Position numbers and translations under genes: made by a program
Assembly (NCBI RefSeq): GCF_014356525.2
Contig: NC_052504.1
Coordinates: forward strand, 62,079,086 to 62,143,085
Source of the DNA: Nilaparvata lugens
Taxonomy: Eukaryota; Arthropoda; Insecta; Hemiptera; Delphacidae
DNA: 64,000 nt
Direction of reading: 5' to 3'
The notes under the pieces: generated by a model
What the model saw: the letters and a program-made list of their open reading frames with translations, nothing else
Databases searched by the model: none
What the model was told of the DNA's origin: nothing
In this document: positions 43,301-58,600 of the stretch, piece after piece
Position numbering within the stretch: position 1 is the first letter of the stretch
Layout: the number at the start of each line of letters is the position of its first letter

Positions 43301-46300
43301 TGCCGATTGAAGAAACATTAAAAATATTATGACTTAGACATAATGATGACTAATGATGACATATGACTTAAACATATGACCTAGACATATTATGTCTTAG
43401 ACTAAAAGCGTGTAACAAATAATATCAGATCACTATTCAAGCTATCAAGCTTTTCATAAATTTATTTGTCTCCTCATGGCAGAAGGTTTGCGCCCACGTT
43501 TCCACTTGAACATTTTTGTGATTAAATTGTGATAGAACACATTATCGTATTGATCTTCTAAATCCAGTTACATGTACATTGATTTTCGTAAAATTGATTT
43601 TTTACCGTTCCTATGAATTCTAACAGGTTCAGCACAACTTCTTAAATAACATTATGTTTGATTCAACAGATTCATAAGGAAGACAAAACATCGAACAACA
43701 AAAAAAGCACTTTCTGAGTAACTGGCTTTAACATAGCATGGCTTCACGAAATAGGCCAGTTTCACACGGCAGAGACCTCGCTCCTGGAATATCATATTAT
43801 GGAAGATCATATTTCATATTTTGCAGCTCTCCTGTACTTTCACATGGGGATCTTACGAATAAGCCGACAGATCTAACAACTCCGCCGACGTTTGCTCAAA
43901 GTATATGACTCATCACTTTTTCTCAGTGTCTAACTTCCTTAGAAATATAGATAGAAGATTTCTGATTTCGGATTTGAATTCAGCGACCCCAAATTCTTTA
44001 AAGCGTAAGTCCCATTTTCAAAAATACCCGAAAACAAGGGAGTTATAGCTGTTTTCAATATAGCTTTCCATTATCATATGATCATATAGTATGTACTAAG
44101 ATAATAATACTCCTGCCTCACAAAGGGGCAGGCAAAGGTTTTAAGAAGTTTTTGAACACCTGAGAAGTTTATACATGAACATTTTTAATTTTTAAAAGTT
44201 CTAGTTTTCCAAAAAAATATTGAACTATGAAAAGATGAATCCAAATATGAAATCATAAATCATCTCCACTCATCACCCAATAAAATAGGAGGAAAAGGAA
44301 TGTTGTACAGTAAAATTCACTGAATTTCAATTGTCATTCAACAATCCAATTTATCAGGTTCAAATCGTTGAATATCACTTTAAATTCCCAGCAATTATTG
44401 ACTATTTCTTTTTACAATCAGAAAAATCTATTATGAACATACAGTATAAACATTGTGCTGATTTGAATCGATCTATGGTAATAATAGGAATTGAAAGAAT
44501 AGAAAATGTCATGGCATTCCAAGTAGTGATGTCTGTGTATTAGAACTGCTGAGTTGATAATGCACAGTGAAAAAAGTCATGAATAGCTCAGACCAGCCTG
44601 GCCTGTGATGAACCAGTATAAACAATTCATAGAATTCTTAGAATTCATAGGAACGGTAAAAAAATCAATTTTACGAAAATCGATGTACATGTAACTGGAT
44701 TTAGAAGATCAATACGATAATGTTCTCTATCACAATTTAATCATAGAAATGTTTAAGTGAAAACGTTGGGCGCAAACCTTCTGCCATGAGGAGACAAATA
44801 CATTTATGAAAAGCTTGATAGCTTGAATAGTGATCTGATATTTGTTACATGTTTTTATTCTAAGACATAATATGTCTTAGACTAATTTTTAATGTTTCTT
44901 CAATCGGCAGGAAAACTTTGGTTTTTCAAAGTTATCTTACTCCCTTATTTTGGGGTATTTTCAGAAATCAAGATAAATAACCTACCAAATTTCCTACACG
45001 AATACAGTGTAAGTTGTATTATAATAGCTACAGTACTTACGTACTGTATAGTACAGTACCTGTTCGTTTTTACCATATAATTATATGATAATAGAAAGCT
45101 TTATTAAAAACAGCCATAATTTCCTTGTTTTCGGGTATTTTTGAAAATGGGACTTACACTATAAAGAATTTGGGGTTGCTGAATCCAAATCCGAAATTTT
45201 CTATCTATATTTTTAAGGAAGTTAGACTTTGAGAAAAAGTGATGAGTCATACTTTGAGCAAACGTCGGCGTAGTTGTTAGATCTGTCGGCTTATTCGTGA
45301 GATCCCCATGTGAAAGCACAGGAGAGCTGCAAAATATGATCTTCAGTAATATGATCTTCCAGGAGCGAGGACTCTGCCGTGTGAAACTGGCCTTTTAAGA
45401 GAGCCCGAGAAGAGAGAGAAATGAGTACTTTACTCGAGAACCCGAGAAATATTGATAAATAACAATACAGAGAACTTAACTCATCTGTCAATTCGAAAAG
45501 TACGTGGCTTGCCTACGGAATAATGAGAATTGTATTCTTTCTGAAAGTTTTGCGGAATCCTCCCTTTTTTGCTGAGAATCAAAGCTTTCCTGTTTGATGA
45601 AAACCTAGCTACACAATGATTCTTTCGGCTCTTATCCTTGACAAGTATTAGTTTTAATGGCATCTCATGAATTCACAATAGAAGCTTTTGAAGATCTCCG
45701 TCAACTTCCATGGACTTTGAATTGCTTCACAAACGCAAAACAGCATTTACTATTCAAGATATAGAGCGCGCGATGGGATAGTGTTTTCCGGAACATTTCC
45801 GTACAGTATTTCCTTCCAATTTCCCATTTTCAGACATTTATTCTAAGTTCACACTGTTGAAGTTGAGAACAATGCTAGCTCTTCTATCAAGAGAGAACTT
45901 CGTCATCTTTTATTACTTATCCCATTAGAGCTTTCACCTCTTTTGCCTTCTCACTTTAGAGAGAATTTTCTTGTTCAAACCTAATAAATCACCACTCTAC
46001 ATTGAACCAGAATATCTTCTGACAAGACGCATCACTTATTATCCTCCATACTTTCTGTTCATCTGGAAAGTGAATAGAGTTCAGTTGATGTCTGGCACAT
46101 AAGGCTACTGTTAGCTTTCGACAATCAAAGCAACTGCAACCTATAGTTCCTCATTCGTTTCAACACTTGATTAAGTTTATAGTATCTCAATCATAAGTAA
46201 CTGCATTCTAGAAAACGATCTTTAATAAATTTCAAGGATTTTATTGAAAAAAATTGATTATATGCAATTAAGTTCAGTAAGCGTTTTCTTCATATCCATG

Positions 46301-49300
46301 AACATAACTTCATAGTATTTATATCATAACTCAACTTCAAGTCCAGTACGAATCCAACTTATATTAGATTCATTGACATTGAGAGCATGATTGTTGGAAA
46401 AGCCACAGACTATAGAATTTTCTATCAAGTCAATAATTATTCAAATTATCGTAGTTCAATCATTTTCATATTCAGTTCTCAAAACTTCATGAACGAATAT
46501 GTTAATACGTGAAAAATTATGTGAGTAGGCAACTATTATTAAAAAATAACTTTCCTCTAAAGATTGTATTGAATGGATACAATAGAAATCATATTTTTCA
46601 TATTCATTTGCCAATTGTGATTATTAAAAATACTCAAGTACGCATGTTAATTAAATAAAAGTGAAGAAAATTCACATGTAAAATCATGTTAAAGTCCTAA
46701 CGTGATTATAGAAGAGTCAAATATGCTAATCTATTATCATGGAGCATTTGAGACAAGAGTATTATGCAATAATCTCTCAGCTGCTATGAAGCCGAAATTT
46801 AAAGCCGAGCCAATCTTGCCCGCGGATCCCGAGAGGAATAAAGCGACAGTAGGCCTACTTTTGCGCTCGAGGAAGACGTCTGTCTGTTGGTTTTAGGCGA
46901 AAATTACAGTTTGCGTCTGAAATATCGTCAGACAAGGTAAGCTTCGGTTATGCCGGATCAGGTCTTCAGCTTCGGAAGAGATAAAGCTGTGTGAGAGGAT
47001 TGACGTTGAGAGATGACGAGATGCAAACTGCTGCTGCTGCTGATGCTACCACTACTACTTCAGCCACCACATCTGATAAAAACGAGAGCCGAACTCGGAA
47101 TAACAACGATTGCAGAGTATTCGGGCGTCGTGTTTCCAATCAATACATCCGATACAATTTGAACCCGCTCATTACATGAGACACGATCTCTCCGCAAAGG
47201 TCCAGGAGTCGACGCTCCACAAGTAATTGGAGATTGCCTTTGGAAATTTGACTAGTAATGAACAAAATGCTGTCCGCTACCTTTTCACTAGTTATTCCAT
47301 TCCGAGATTACCGCGTTCCGCGCGATTTCAGTGCCTGAGAGTGAAAGATAAGTGGAGAAGCCGTGTGCAAGATGAAACGTAGAAGATAGTTGAATTTTTT
47401 ATAAGACATAGAACGAAAATAGAGAATATTTTTGTTTGAGGCTTCTAAAGTGAAAGGTGGAGTGAGATATGGAATTGAGATCATATACGGTTCAAGCATA
47501 AATCATCTCCATGTGTACGTTAATCATTTTGCTGAGGTACACCACAATAGCTCAACGCTTTGAGGTCACTACAATAACCGATTTGTGTACTAATCTGTCT
47601 TTTTTATTCGTATTTTCTGCTAACATATGTCGAATTCACCTGAATCAGACATGCACCTTAATCAGGTTCATTCTTATCGTTAGTAAAATAGAATTCAGAG
47701 AATAAAACTCATACTACTATTTATAGTCATTAAACATCAATAATGTAACTCATGCCAATATACAAAGAATATTCATAAGATGTTGATAATATTCTATATC
47801 TCGTGGAATATCACTAGTTTCTATTAGTATTTCTTTGTGACTTTTTCAGTTTCTAGATTATATGTTTGGATACAGGATACCGTAATTATCCAGTCCAAGC
47901 ATTCTAAAAGAGCAGGGAATTTCAACCAAGTCATAAACATATTCACCAAACATTGTAATCATTTGGCATTCGAAAATAGAAACACAATACAATTAAATCC
48001 TCTCTATTTTATATCCTGTTTTTAAGTTATCCGGTCAAGTCAATATTGTCATTGTCAATGATGCAACATTACTTTATTTCGTGATAGTTGTTGGCTTGTT
48101 GCAGTAAAATGCTATACAGCTTACCAATGAAAAAACCCTTCTGGACCTGGGAATGAGTATGTGAGTTTTTTTATTTCCGCTTGGAATTTGAAAAAGGAAG
48201 TTTCAGTAGCCGTGTGGACTTTGTAATTGATTGCATGCTTCCAATGACTGGCGATTTTTTTTTACAAAAGCAGTTGATGAAGTCTAGGGCTGAAAACGAG
48301 GGGAGAACTTTTTCAAGTTTCGAGTTCTTCTGATAAGTCCATTAGAATACGGTATGGGTCCGTGGAGGGCTCTGCTCTGAATTGGCCGGAGACATGTCAG
48401 TTATTGCGAGAATTTTAATTACTGGAGAGGAACAAATTAAAGCAGATAATGGAGTTCATTCGACTCATGTAAGTTTTTCATTATCATGGGAAGGAACACA
48501 GATCCGAGTAAAGCAAGCACAATGATACATAGATATGAAACTTTTTAACGGCCCATTCAGAAGAGAAAAGAAGCCAAATTGGCCATTCAGCCAAACTTTG
48601 TAACAATGAAAAATGCCGCACCTTTTAAAAGCACGAACAACAGCTAACTGCTAACCTTGCAACGCCAAATTTGCTCATATCGCCAAAACGACAACTTTTT
48701 TAATGTATTATGTAAACTTCTTCAAGAGAAGATGCAGTAGGCTTTATTGTAGTTTATTCCAAGATGTTTGTCTCAATTCTTTCATTCCTTTGTCATCCAC
48801 ATTTTCCTTTCCTCAAGATATCAGATATAATATTATGTTGACATAACGATATCCATATTGAAGAACTAAAAACTTGAAAATATCAGATTCGATCAATTTT
48901 TGTTGTGAAAGGTGCAATAGTGAATCTATTTTTGTGTTCAGCTATAGATGCCTCATTTATTCCGGTTCCAAGAAAAGTATATTTTGCATATCTGCAATAG
49001 TGAATCTATTGTTGTGTTCAGCTATAGATGCCTCATCTATTCCGGTTCCAAGAAAAGTATATTTTGCATATCTGCAGTTTAGGTTCTCACCCGTTCAACA
49101 ATTTCAATATTGTATGATAGAATATAATGAATTTTTTGATTAATACGACGTTATCGGTGGCTCTATTTCAATACGTTGATCCGACAATATTTATACAAAC
49201 AGATTGTCTATATTTGTCTGGCTTGTGCGCTGCAAAGAAAATTCTGCTTCAATTCTCGAAGAAAATATGAATGAATTGGAATTTTATTCAAGGGCGAGGC

Positions 49301-52300
49301 AACAGAGAGCGACTTTTTACCAATGATTATTCCCTGGCGTAGTACGCTATGTGTTTGCCAGTGTTGTGACATTTGAGGCTCCACGCGAAATGGAAAACAA
49401 ATTTCCATACAGGCAGTGTTCAACGGCGGGAAAAAAACATTAATTTTATGAATACTTGTGTCTCGGCGTTTGCATCGCATGAATAATAGAGTTTGCCTTA
49501 CAAAGCAGGAAAGCTGATAAGGTTTTTCGTCGCGTTTTTCGCTCACGCCCTGTCCTATTTCCAAGTTGTCTCGAAAGTCCGCTCCGGAATTTGTCTCGTC
49601 CAAGAGCGGAGGAGAAATTTATGTCTGCAGTCGTTTTCAATAACGCCAGTTGTGTGTATTATAAGTATGATCAGGATGTTGTTGCTGCCCTCTGAGTTTC
49701 ATCTCCGACTGGAGAACGCAGAATTTACGGAATAAGATAAGCGCGGATCAGGATAAGCACTATAAAATGGACGTGCATGACGATGGTTCGCTGGGACAGG
49801 GACAGGACTGAGATGGCCGCCAAATCCCCAGACTCCTCACGAGTCTCGTCGGTCATTATTTCGGCTTGCTTTCATCGTGCGCCACTCTTGACCCTTTTAT
49901 TGCTCTGCGAAACATCACCAACTTCCATCCCACAAGTGTCCCAAACTTTGCAATCCTTCTCCGGAGACACACAACTTGAATACAAATCACCTATGTGTCA
50001 ATGGTGCTGCAGGTCCAGGTCCTCGTGACAAATTGGTTTGCCTGCTTGCTCTTTTATTGGCTTTCTACATCTTGGCTTAGGAAAGAAGGAGAGAAGTAAA
50101 ACATCTCAAAGCTAAAAGATTATTTATTGATCTTATTATTTTGGATTTTTATTTCGGAGAGGCTTTGGTTCAATATGATTTCCTCCAATCTATGTTTTGT
50201 GACATTACTTTGGAACTTGACCTGCCTTCTCAAAAATCAATACAAAGCGAATCTATGCTTTGAAAATAGATTTTGAGATTTTTTAAAACAATTTTCAGAA
50301 ACCAATTCTATTAATCTGTCCAACTCGATATGTTCCATTCAAATTATGTTTGGAGACTAAGGGAAATAGCTTTTGAGATACACGTCTTCAAGAAACACCA
50401 AAGTATGCATGGCTCATACTTTGATAACTCTCTGTTGATTATAGGGAACGATTACCACTCTTCCTCTTTCATCCAATCAATCTTTTAGCAATAAATTAAG
50501 TGTATAATATCTAGGCCATTTTGACTCAAGACACCTCGATTCACATAAAAGGGAAGGATGAAATTCTTGCCGGTATAAAGTGGACTATATTGTCACTTCT
50601 TTGTGTTTATAGAAGCATAGAGGTATTAGATACTATCTAGCACTCCAAATCTATTTTGTGCTATTTCATGAAATTTGAAAATTTGAGCCTCATGACATTA
50701 TACCTTCCTCTACTCCTTCAAGAAGAGAATATTTTCCAATTCTCATATAAACTCACTCATCCTTATCTATCAGGATATTTGGAAAGATTTTTCGATTATT
50801 CAGCTTCAATTCAGTCTAGTAGAATTATCTAGAGATAGTCTAATATTTCCTTGATATAGTAAAAGTTTTCTTTGATTAACTGGTATATGCATACAATAGT
50901 TATTGATGTAATAGATGCAACGACTAATCATGGTCAATGTTGGCTTCAAGCTTATGAGATTGTTGAAGGATGCCACTGAAAAAATATTGTGCATGGAGTG
51001 CATAATTCTTATAGTTTACCTGTAAACTTTTTCGTCTCCTCCGCGCTGTTTTCGACTGCTTCATCTTCATCATAAGAGCGTCCAGTGTCGTCAAGCATTA
51101 TGACTTGTGCTCCGGGAGTGTGGAACGCAATACCATGACCTCGCATCCAGCCGTCCAACTGTCTCAATAGAAACTGACCAACAGCCGAAAAACTCATCTC
51201 ATTGTCCAACTGACGAGTGGTGGACAACAATCGTTCAGGAAGCAGCGAGGAAGTGACGTTGTCTGGGCTTTGAAGCTGCACCAACCATGCTGGGCCAGCC
51301 TACTGACACATGTTTACAAACATTCCAATTTAGCTCTTCATACTCAACAAATATTTCCCATTTCCACTATTAGAAATGAAACATCGCAAAGTATAACAAC
51401 ACACAAGAAAAAATCCCTTATTAATTTGAGAATATAGTATCAACCGTAACTATCGTACTCAAGGCAACAAATACCAGATATTGCCTGAACATGATTTTGA
51501 ACCGATGGAATAATATTCTCTGTCGGTTTTGTTCATTGTGCAGTACAATAGTAGATGGTGGAAGGAAGACAAATCAGTCAACATCCCCTCATTACAGCTA
51601 ATATTGAGTTGCAGTTGTCAACATCAGTTGAGAGTATTCCCTACAGCATAACCATTCTTACCCACAAGCTGCTGCTGCTGCTGCTGCTACTACTACAAGC
51701 TCCTTTGTGATACCATCCATGAATATAATTAGCTGCTACCTATTTGTAACTTAGTAACTATCTTCCATTGTATGCTTAACGTGAGATATGCTCAACTCAT
51801 AATCACTCACAAACAAGGTTGTAATTTGATATGGATAGATAATGTCTTGATTACAGCCTACTTGTCTCCAATTGACGTGATGTATTACGGAAGCGGTTAT
51901 GTCTCAATATCAACCGCTGTTGTGGAACTTTTGCTTCCATTGCTAACATAAGTAATGCATACTGGAATCAACTTCACTTATTGATTTGAAAGATTTATTC
52001 AATTGTCCATACATGTTGCCTCTGAGAAGAATTCGCTTGAAGAAGTAATAATAAATTTAACAATTTCAATCAGTTTGATCAGGAATTGAAATTTTTACTA
52101 CAAGTTTCTCGGTTATCTTATGGTTTAAATTCCTTCCAGAACTTCCAATCCTTTCCTATTTCTTTGGTATATTATTATTGATTTACAATGCTAATCAATA
52201 ATATTGTGCATCAGGTACCTTTCGATGGAATCACGACAGTCCCAGATTAATTCATTCCAGTTCAGATTCCTTAATAATAATATTTGAATGTTATCATGGA

Positions 52301-52570
52301 TCACAAGATCCATGAAAAAGTGAATGGTCTCCAGTTGAATAGTTGAATACATTCCATAAAAAACATTTTCCTACATGCATGGTATTCACAGCAATTCCAT
52401 TCAAATCGATCGAGAAACTCATAATAATTCATATGATTGAGGTAAGAATGAAATACAAAATTTCATGATATCAATGAATTACATTGATTACTACAATCAA
52501 TTTTTCAACATTCAAGTTCTGTATTAATTAGCTGTGAAGTACCTGTATCTATAACATAATAATAATAATG

Positions 52571-52605
<35 letters not shown>

Positions 52606-55600
52606 TTGGAATAACCTAAAAGAGCAATTTGGTACGTGAACTAGAGAAGAGGATTAGTGGGAAATAATGAACAGAATAGCGGGAGAAAGAGAAAGAGTGA
52701 TTTGAGGCGATGATAAAGAGAAAAATAGAGTGAGTGTGAGCGAGAAGGGGGACTAATGAGGGAGTGGTAGAGAATTAGGGCTGATTCTATGAGCCTACCT
52801 GTTGTATTCTCATTTAGAACTTGGAGTCTCTGTGCCTTGATTGAACAATTAATAATTGATTGTATGCTTATGAAAGCGCAACATTCACCTCACGATAGAT
52901 GTGCGTGGCTTCTAACGAGCCAATCGATTAATCAAATTAATTATTGCTACTGAAAAGTAAGCTAATATTTTGAAGATTCCAACCGCAGTGGTCTAGATAT
53001 ACGTATGTGCCACTTTCTGATGATCAATGATTGATAGAACAGTGCTTTGTTGAATTATTCATTAATTGTTGGTGTTCGCTCTTTTTGAGAAATGACAACA
53101 CCTAATGTATCTTCAGCATTAACATATTATTTATAACTCAAACACGTTGAATAGAGAAAAAAACTTTTTTACGATCATATCTCATGAAAAGACTGAATGC
53201 TCAATATTCAGGAAAGATTTAATGAATTATGTAGAAGAGAATACGAATTCAGTTTATTCAAAGTAGCCAAGTAATAATCACTTTCTTAACATTCCCGTAT
53301 GAGAATGTGTTGAGATTATGGTTTAGTGAAGGCATAATACCATTGCTACTTATTATCCTTACAAGAAGACCTTGTGTATTTTCCCGAAAAAGAAAAGTGA
53401 TTGATGCTTCTCAATGAAAACTATACCTTATTAAAAACTTATCTCAATTTCATGTCATCTGTAAATAAATTAGCGTAAAAGCCTTTTTTGAAGGTTCCTA
53501 GTTTTGTTACCATACACTTTTTATTAAATTTCATTTCATTTCGATTTCCAGGAACTAACACTGTATGCCTGGCGTCGGATCTAATCCACCAATATTTCTA
53601 TCGTTCACAAGAAGAGGATACCTGACTTGTATAGAAAATGTTGACAATAGATACAGCTCTTCCATCACTTACCGTCGTTGGAAACGCTAGAGTTTTGATA
53701 ATAAGAATAAACGGATTTAATACCTTACCTGATGACCTGATATATTCTTATTGATCAAAGAGAAAAATGTACTACGAATAAAGTTCTCATCGAAAATTGG
53801 TTTACTGAGAATAGCTTGTAAATAAGTGCTACTCTTCAGACTTAACTTTATGTACATAATAATTCCTAACTAAATGTGAGCATAGTATAGACATTTTCCA
53901 AACAGGTTCAATTTATTGAATTGATCAAGAATTGATCATTCTAACACAGACGATCTTCTGATCAATTACTAATTTATCCAAAGCTTTTGTTGCGAAACTA
54001 ATCGTTATACATTTTCGCGCTGTGGTAGGCTTACATTGGTAGGCTTACATTGGTAGGCCTAGTTATCTTCTGGTGTAACTCGAATCATATTGACACATTT
54101 CTCAAATTGATCTGAGATTGTCGATTTATTTGGACTAGATATTGCCAAATTCCAACCTATTTAGTCAAATTGCTTCCTCCTAAACATGGACCTCGGTTAT
54201 ATTCTCGTGTCATGTAATGGAATTGGGCCCCTGTTACCAGGAGTGAGATAGACGTCGAGTTGTCGCGTTTAGTGCTTACACTAACTTCAAACTGAGGGAC
54301 CAATCTCAATAGATGGAGGGATTGCATTATCATGCAGCATAATATAAAATAATTTCCAAGAGCATTCTAGATAATTGGAATTATGGAAATTCATGAGAGG
54401 ATTATAATCTGCTTTGGATTTTAATTTGTAGTAAAATGTTCACAGGGAAGAAAGGAACAAAAACATAACCAAACAACAAATTTTTGACAAAAGTTCTTCA
54501 TGCCAGAAAATGTGGAGTTCCATCAGAAATAAGTTTCTCTTCTCAGAGATAATTCTTCAATTCCTCCTATGGAGTTTCGTTTTCACTGTCCTTTGGAAGA
54601 AAGTAGACATTGGAAAATTCTATAAACAGAAAGCCTTACTATAAGAAGCGTGCATGAATGTATTCATTGAAAGCCTATTATTAAACATTATTGTTTCTTC
54701 TTCCAAGCTAACAAACGTTTCCATGCTCATCAGTAAAAATTATAAATTACAATGAATGTCTGCGAAATTGGTTATGAGAAGTCGTAAAATCTCGTCATTG
54801 AAACATTCTGTTTTTCATACTAATCATTCTAGATGATAAAATCGTTTGGCATGAGTTTCTCACATAGAGCTGAATTTCTTGAGGCAGTAGAAGATAAAGA
54901 GTACTGAATTGAATTCCCGCGTCAGTGTGAAATAGCATTTGCCGGACTTGCCTATAAACTTATTGCACGTACTTTGAGATAGAAAAATCCCAAGTGAGTG
55001 AATGTAGGATAAGCTATTAAAATCCATCGTAGATATCTTTTTTGTAATGGATAATTCCTCTCACAATAGTTAAGAAATAGTCTCAGAAAAGGTTTATCAG
55101 GACTCACAGTCCAGAATAAGTAGCAAATAGACTCAAAAGAGTGGCTGTGGATGATTGTTGACTTGAAAAACTAGTTCAAATTCAGGAATAACCCCATTAT
55201 TTATATGAATTGCAAAATTCTGATTTGAACCCTTCATTTCTGTCGGCCACTGAATTTCAACAGCAGCTTGTTGAGATCAGACTGTATGCCTCCAATAAGA
55301 GAGGGTATGGAATTCAATATCATTCGGATAGCGTTGCTCAAATTCGGAAATGAGAAACGATCCTTTGTGCTTCATCAAAGCGGAAATGAATAGCTTATTG
55401 ACGATGCTTTGATATTTCTGGCTTGTACTGACCGATTGGCGATTGATGCAATGGTGCGAATCATTCAATGACACTGGCAATAGCTATGTCATTATCCATT
55501 ATATTCGCTTCATCAGTGATGAGGATAGGAATTCTGTATTTGTCTACGTTTACCAATTCCGATCCATTTCCTCCATATTATCACATACTAACACAAAAAA

Positions 55601-58600
55601 TAATTCTCTAGCTAGGTAATTGAGGACGAGAAAATAATTATTCACATTACACTCTTCCACTTGAAGTACACAAAATGCATTCAATTTTCTTATCTCATAA
55701 CACATTTGATTTCAATAACAATAAGATTTAATCAACTATCTCTCATTAATGGATTAATGTGTAATATTATGCAAAATTTAGACTTTAAGATGAATCTATG
55801 TTCCATTATGAAATAACAAATAATAAGCATTCAAGACTCTGCTAGTTTACAGATTAGTATAATATAATCATAACTTCCATAAACCATTGATATTGTATTG
55901 ATATAAAAAGTTACCGTATATGTTGACTACTCTGATATTATTGTAGAAGGAATCATTGTTGTATCTATAGAAGGAAATCAATACAAATAATCAATATAAG
56001 TTAATATGAATACAGTAATATAATGATATTATTATTGATAAATACAATAATACATATTATATTATAATTATCATTATGTTCATCAATATTATCAGTATCC
56101 AGATTTTCAAATAAAAATCACTCAGATATTGATTTCCTTCTTTAATATAACAATGATTCCTTCTACAATAATATAAAATAATAATAATAATAATAAATTT
56201 TATTGCCAAAAACAATGCATACAAAATAATACTTAATCATCTAGAGCATAAACTAATAATAATAAAATAATACAATTATGAATATTATATACATTTAATT
56301 GTCTTGACAATAAATACTCTCATGCAAGGGAAGCTTCCCTGTACGCATGGAGGAGTTGCTGCAGACCCTAGAAACTCTCTTATAGTAAAAAAAAATCATT
56401 CTATTGATTGAATTCCTTACATAATGTATCCAGTAATTATAACTAGGAAATGAAAAACAAGGCATTGATAAACAAAAATAAAAGTCATACAACAAATAAA
56501 GAATAAAAAAAAATTTTTTCGTTGAAATTTTTCAAAATGGCGGCCATTTTAAATTTTTGATGGCGAATATCTCGAAAACCGTCTATTTTACAGAAAATTT
56601 ACAAGAGACAAAAAAGTTAGCAAATTTATTCACGATTCCAATGATACCTAATTTATTAAGATTGGTCGAAGAATAACAGAGAAATTAATTTTTTTCGTAC
56701 TGCATGCATGACCACTTTTCACCATTTAAAGATCAATATTAATTTTTTAATTCCAGATGTATTTAAGATGAAGCTTTGAAACTCGGTATGGCTCCATATG
56801 GGAAAACAGATGATTTTACAATGGTTTTCAGGTGATAATGTTTGTCTTGTAAAAGTATTGTTGTTTCATTAAAAGTAAAGAACCAGATGTAGTGCTTCCT
56901 ATTTCTTAGTCTCGCGTTTCCTAGGTCTTATTTCTATCTTAAATTTCCAGTTTCAATATTTTCTTACGTTGCTTCTACACAAATATTTAATTATTGTAAT
57001 GGAATTTAGTTCGCTGGAGTACACCGATATTCTCTTCATGTATGGAGCAGCTCTTGGCAATGCGACCGAAGCAAGAAGAATGTATGCAGCTGCATTTCCA
57101 AACCGCCGTCTCCCTTCCGACAAGGTGTTCACAAGAACTCACAATTGGCTGAGAGAAGTTGGTTCATTTGAACGGAACAGGGTAATTGCTGGTAGGCCTC
57201 GAGCAGTTCGAAATGTTGCTTTTGAAGAGGAAGTATTGCAGAAATTCGATTTCAATCCTAGAACGAGTACGAGAGCAGTTGCAAAGCAAATCAATTCAAG
57301 TGCTTCTTCTGTGTGGCGTGTACTAAACAAGGAAAGACTTCACCCCTTCCGCTTTCAAAAAGTTCACTCATTGGTTGAACGCGACTATGAGCCAAGAGTA
57401 AACTGTGCCCGTTGGTTTCTTCAGCAAGACATTATCCAACCAAATTTTCTAGAAAATGTGTTATTTACCGATGAGTCCAGCTTTACAAGAGAAGGAATCT
57501 TCAACTCTCGCAACAGTCACGTCTGGGCCTTAGACAATCCTCATGAGGTCAAAGTGCGTGGTTATCAGCATAGATTTTCGCTGAATGTTTGGACGGGTAT
57601 CTTAGGTAATCGCGTGATTGGACCATACATTCTTCCTAATCGTCTGAATTCTCCCACGTACATTACTTTTTTAAGAGACATACTACCAGAACTTTTGGAA
57701 GATGTGCCTCTTGCAAACAGATATAATATTTGGTTTCAACATGATGGTGCCCCTGCTCATTTCGGAAAGGTTGTTACGGACTTTCTGAACATGACCTATC
57801 GTCAGCGGTGGATTGGGCGGGGTGGACCAGTACCGTGGCCCGCACGTTCACCTGACCTCAACCCTTTAGATTTTTTTTTCTGGGGCCATATGAAAGACCT
57901 TGTTTACAGCACGCCAGTAGAAAACGAAGAAGACCTTGTGGCAAGAGTGGTTGCTGCAGCAGGTGCCATTCAAGATGATGAAAATGCTTTTATAGCAGTT
58001 CGACGGTCCATGATTGAAAGGTGCAGACTGTGTAATCAAGTTGAAGGACGGCATTTTGAGCAATTGCTGCATTAGTATCAGTGAACCGATTTGAGTGAAA
58101 TTAATATTTTTCAATGTAAAATAAAATTTGGAGGAAATTTGTTCTTGTATATTTCTGTAATAAGAACGGTTTTCATGAAATTATAAAAAAATTAATATTG
58201 ATCTTTAAATGGTGAAAAGTGGTCATGCATGCAGTACGAAAAAAATTAATTTCTCTGTTATTCTTCGACCAATCTTAATAAATTAGGTATCATTGGAATC
58301 GTGAATAAATTTGCTAACTTTTTTGTCTCTTGTAAATTTTCTGTAAAATAGACGGTTTTCGAGATATTCGCCATCAAAAATTTAAAATGGCCGCCATTTT
58401 GAAAAATTTCAACGAAAAAATTTTTTTTTATTTTTTATAGTTGAGTCTTTATAGCATAAATATTCATGCCAAATTTCAGATCAATACAACATTTCGTTCT
58501 TGAGATAAAAATTTTTAAGTGAAAAAAACAAAATGGCAGCTATAAGGATAACCGCTGAGTTTTGGACACTTCAAATATGACATTTGTAGTCTCCTAGCAT

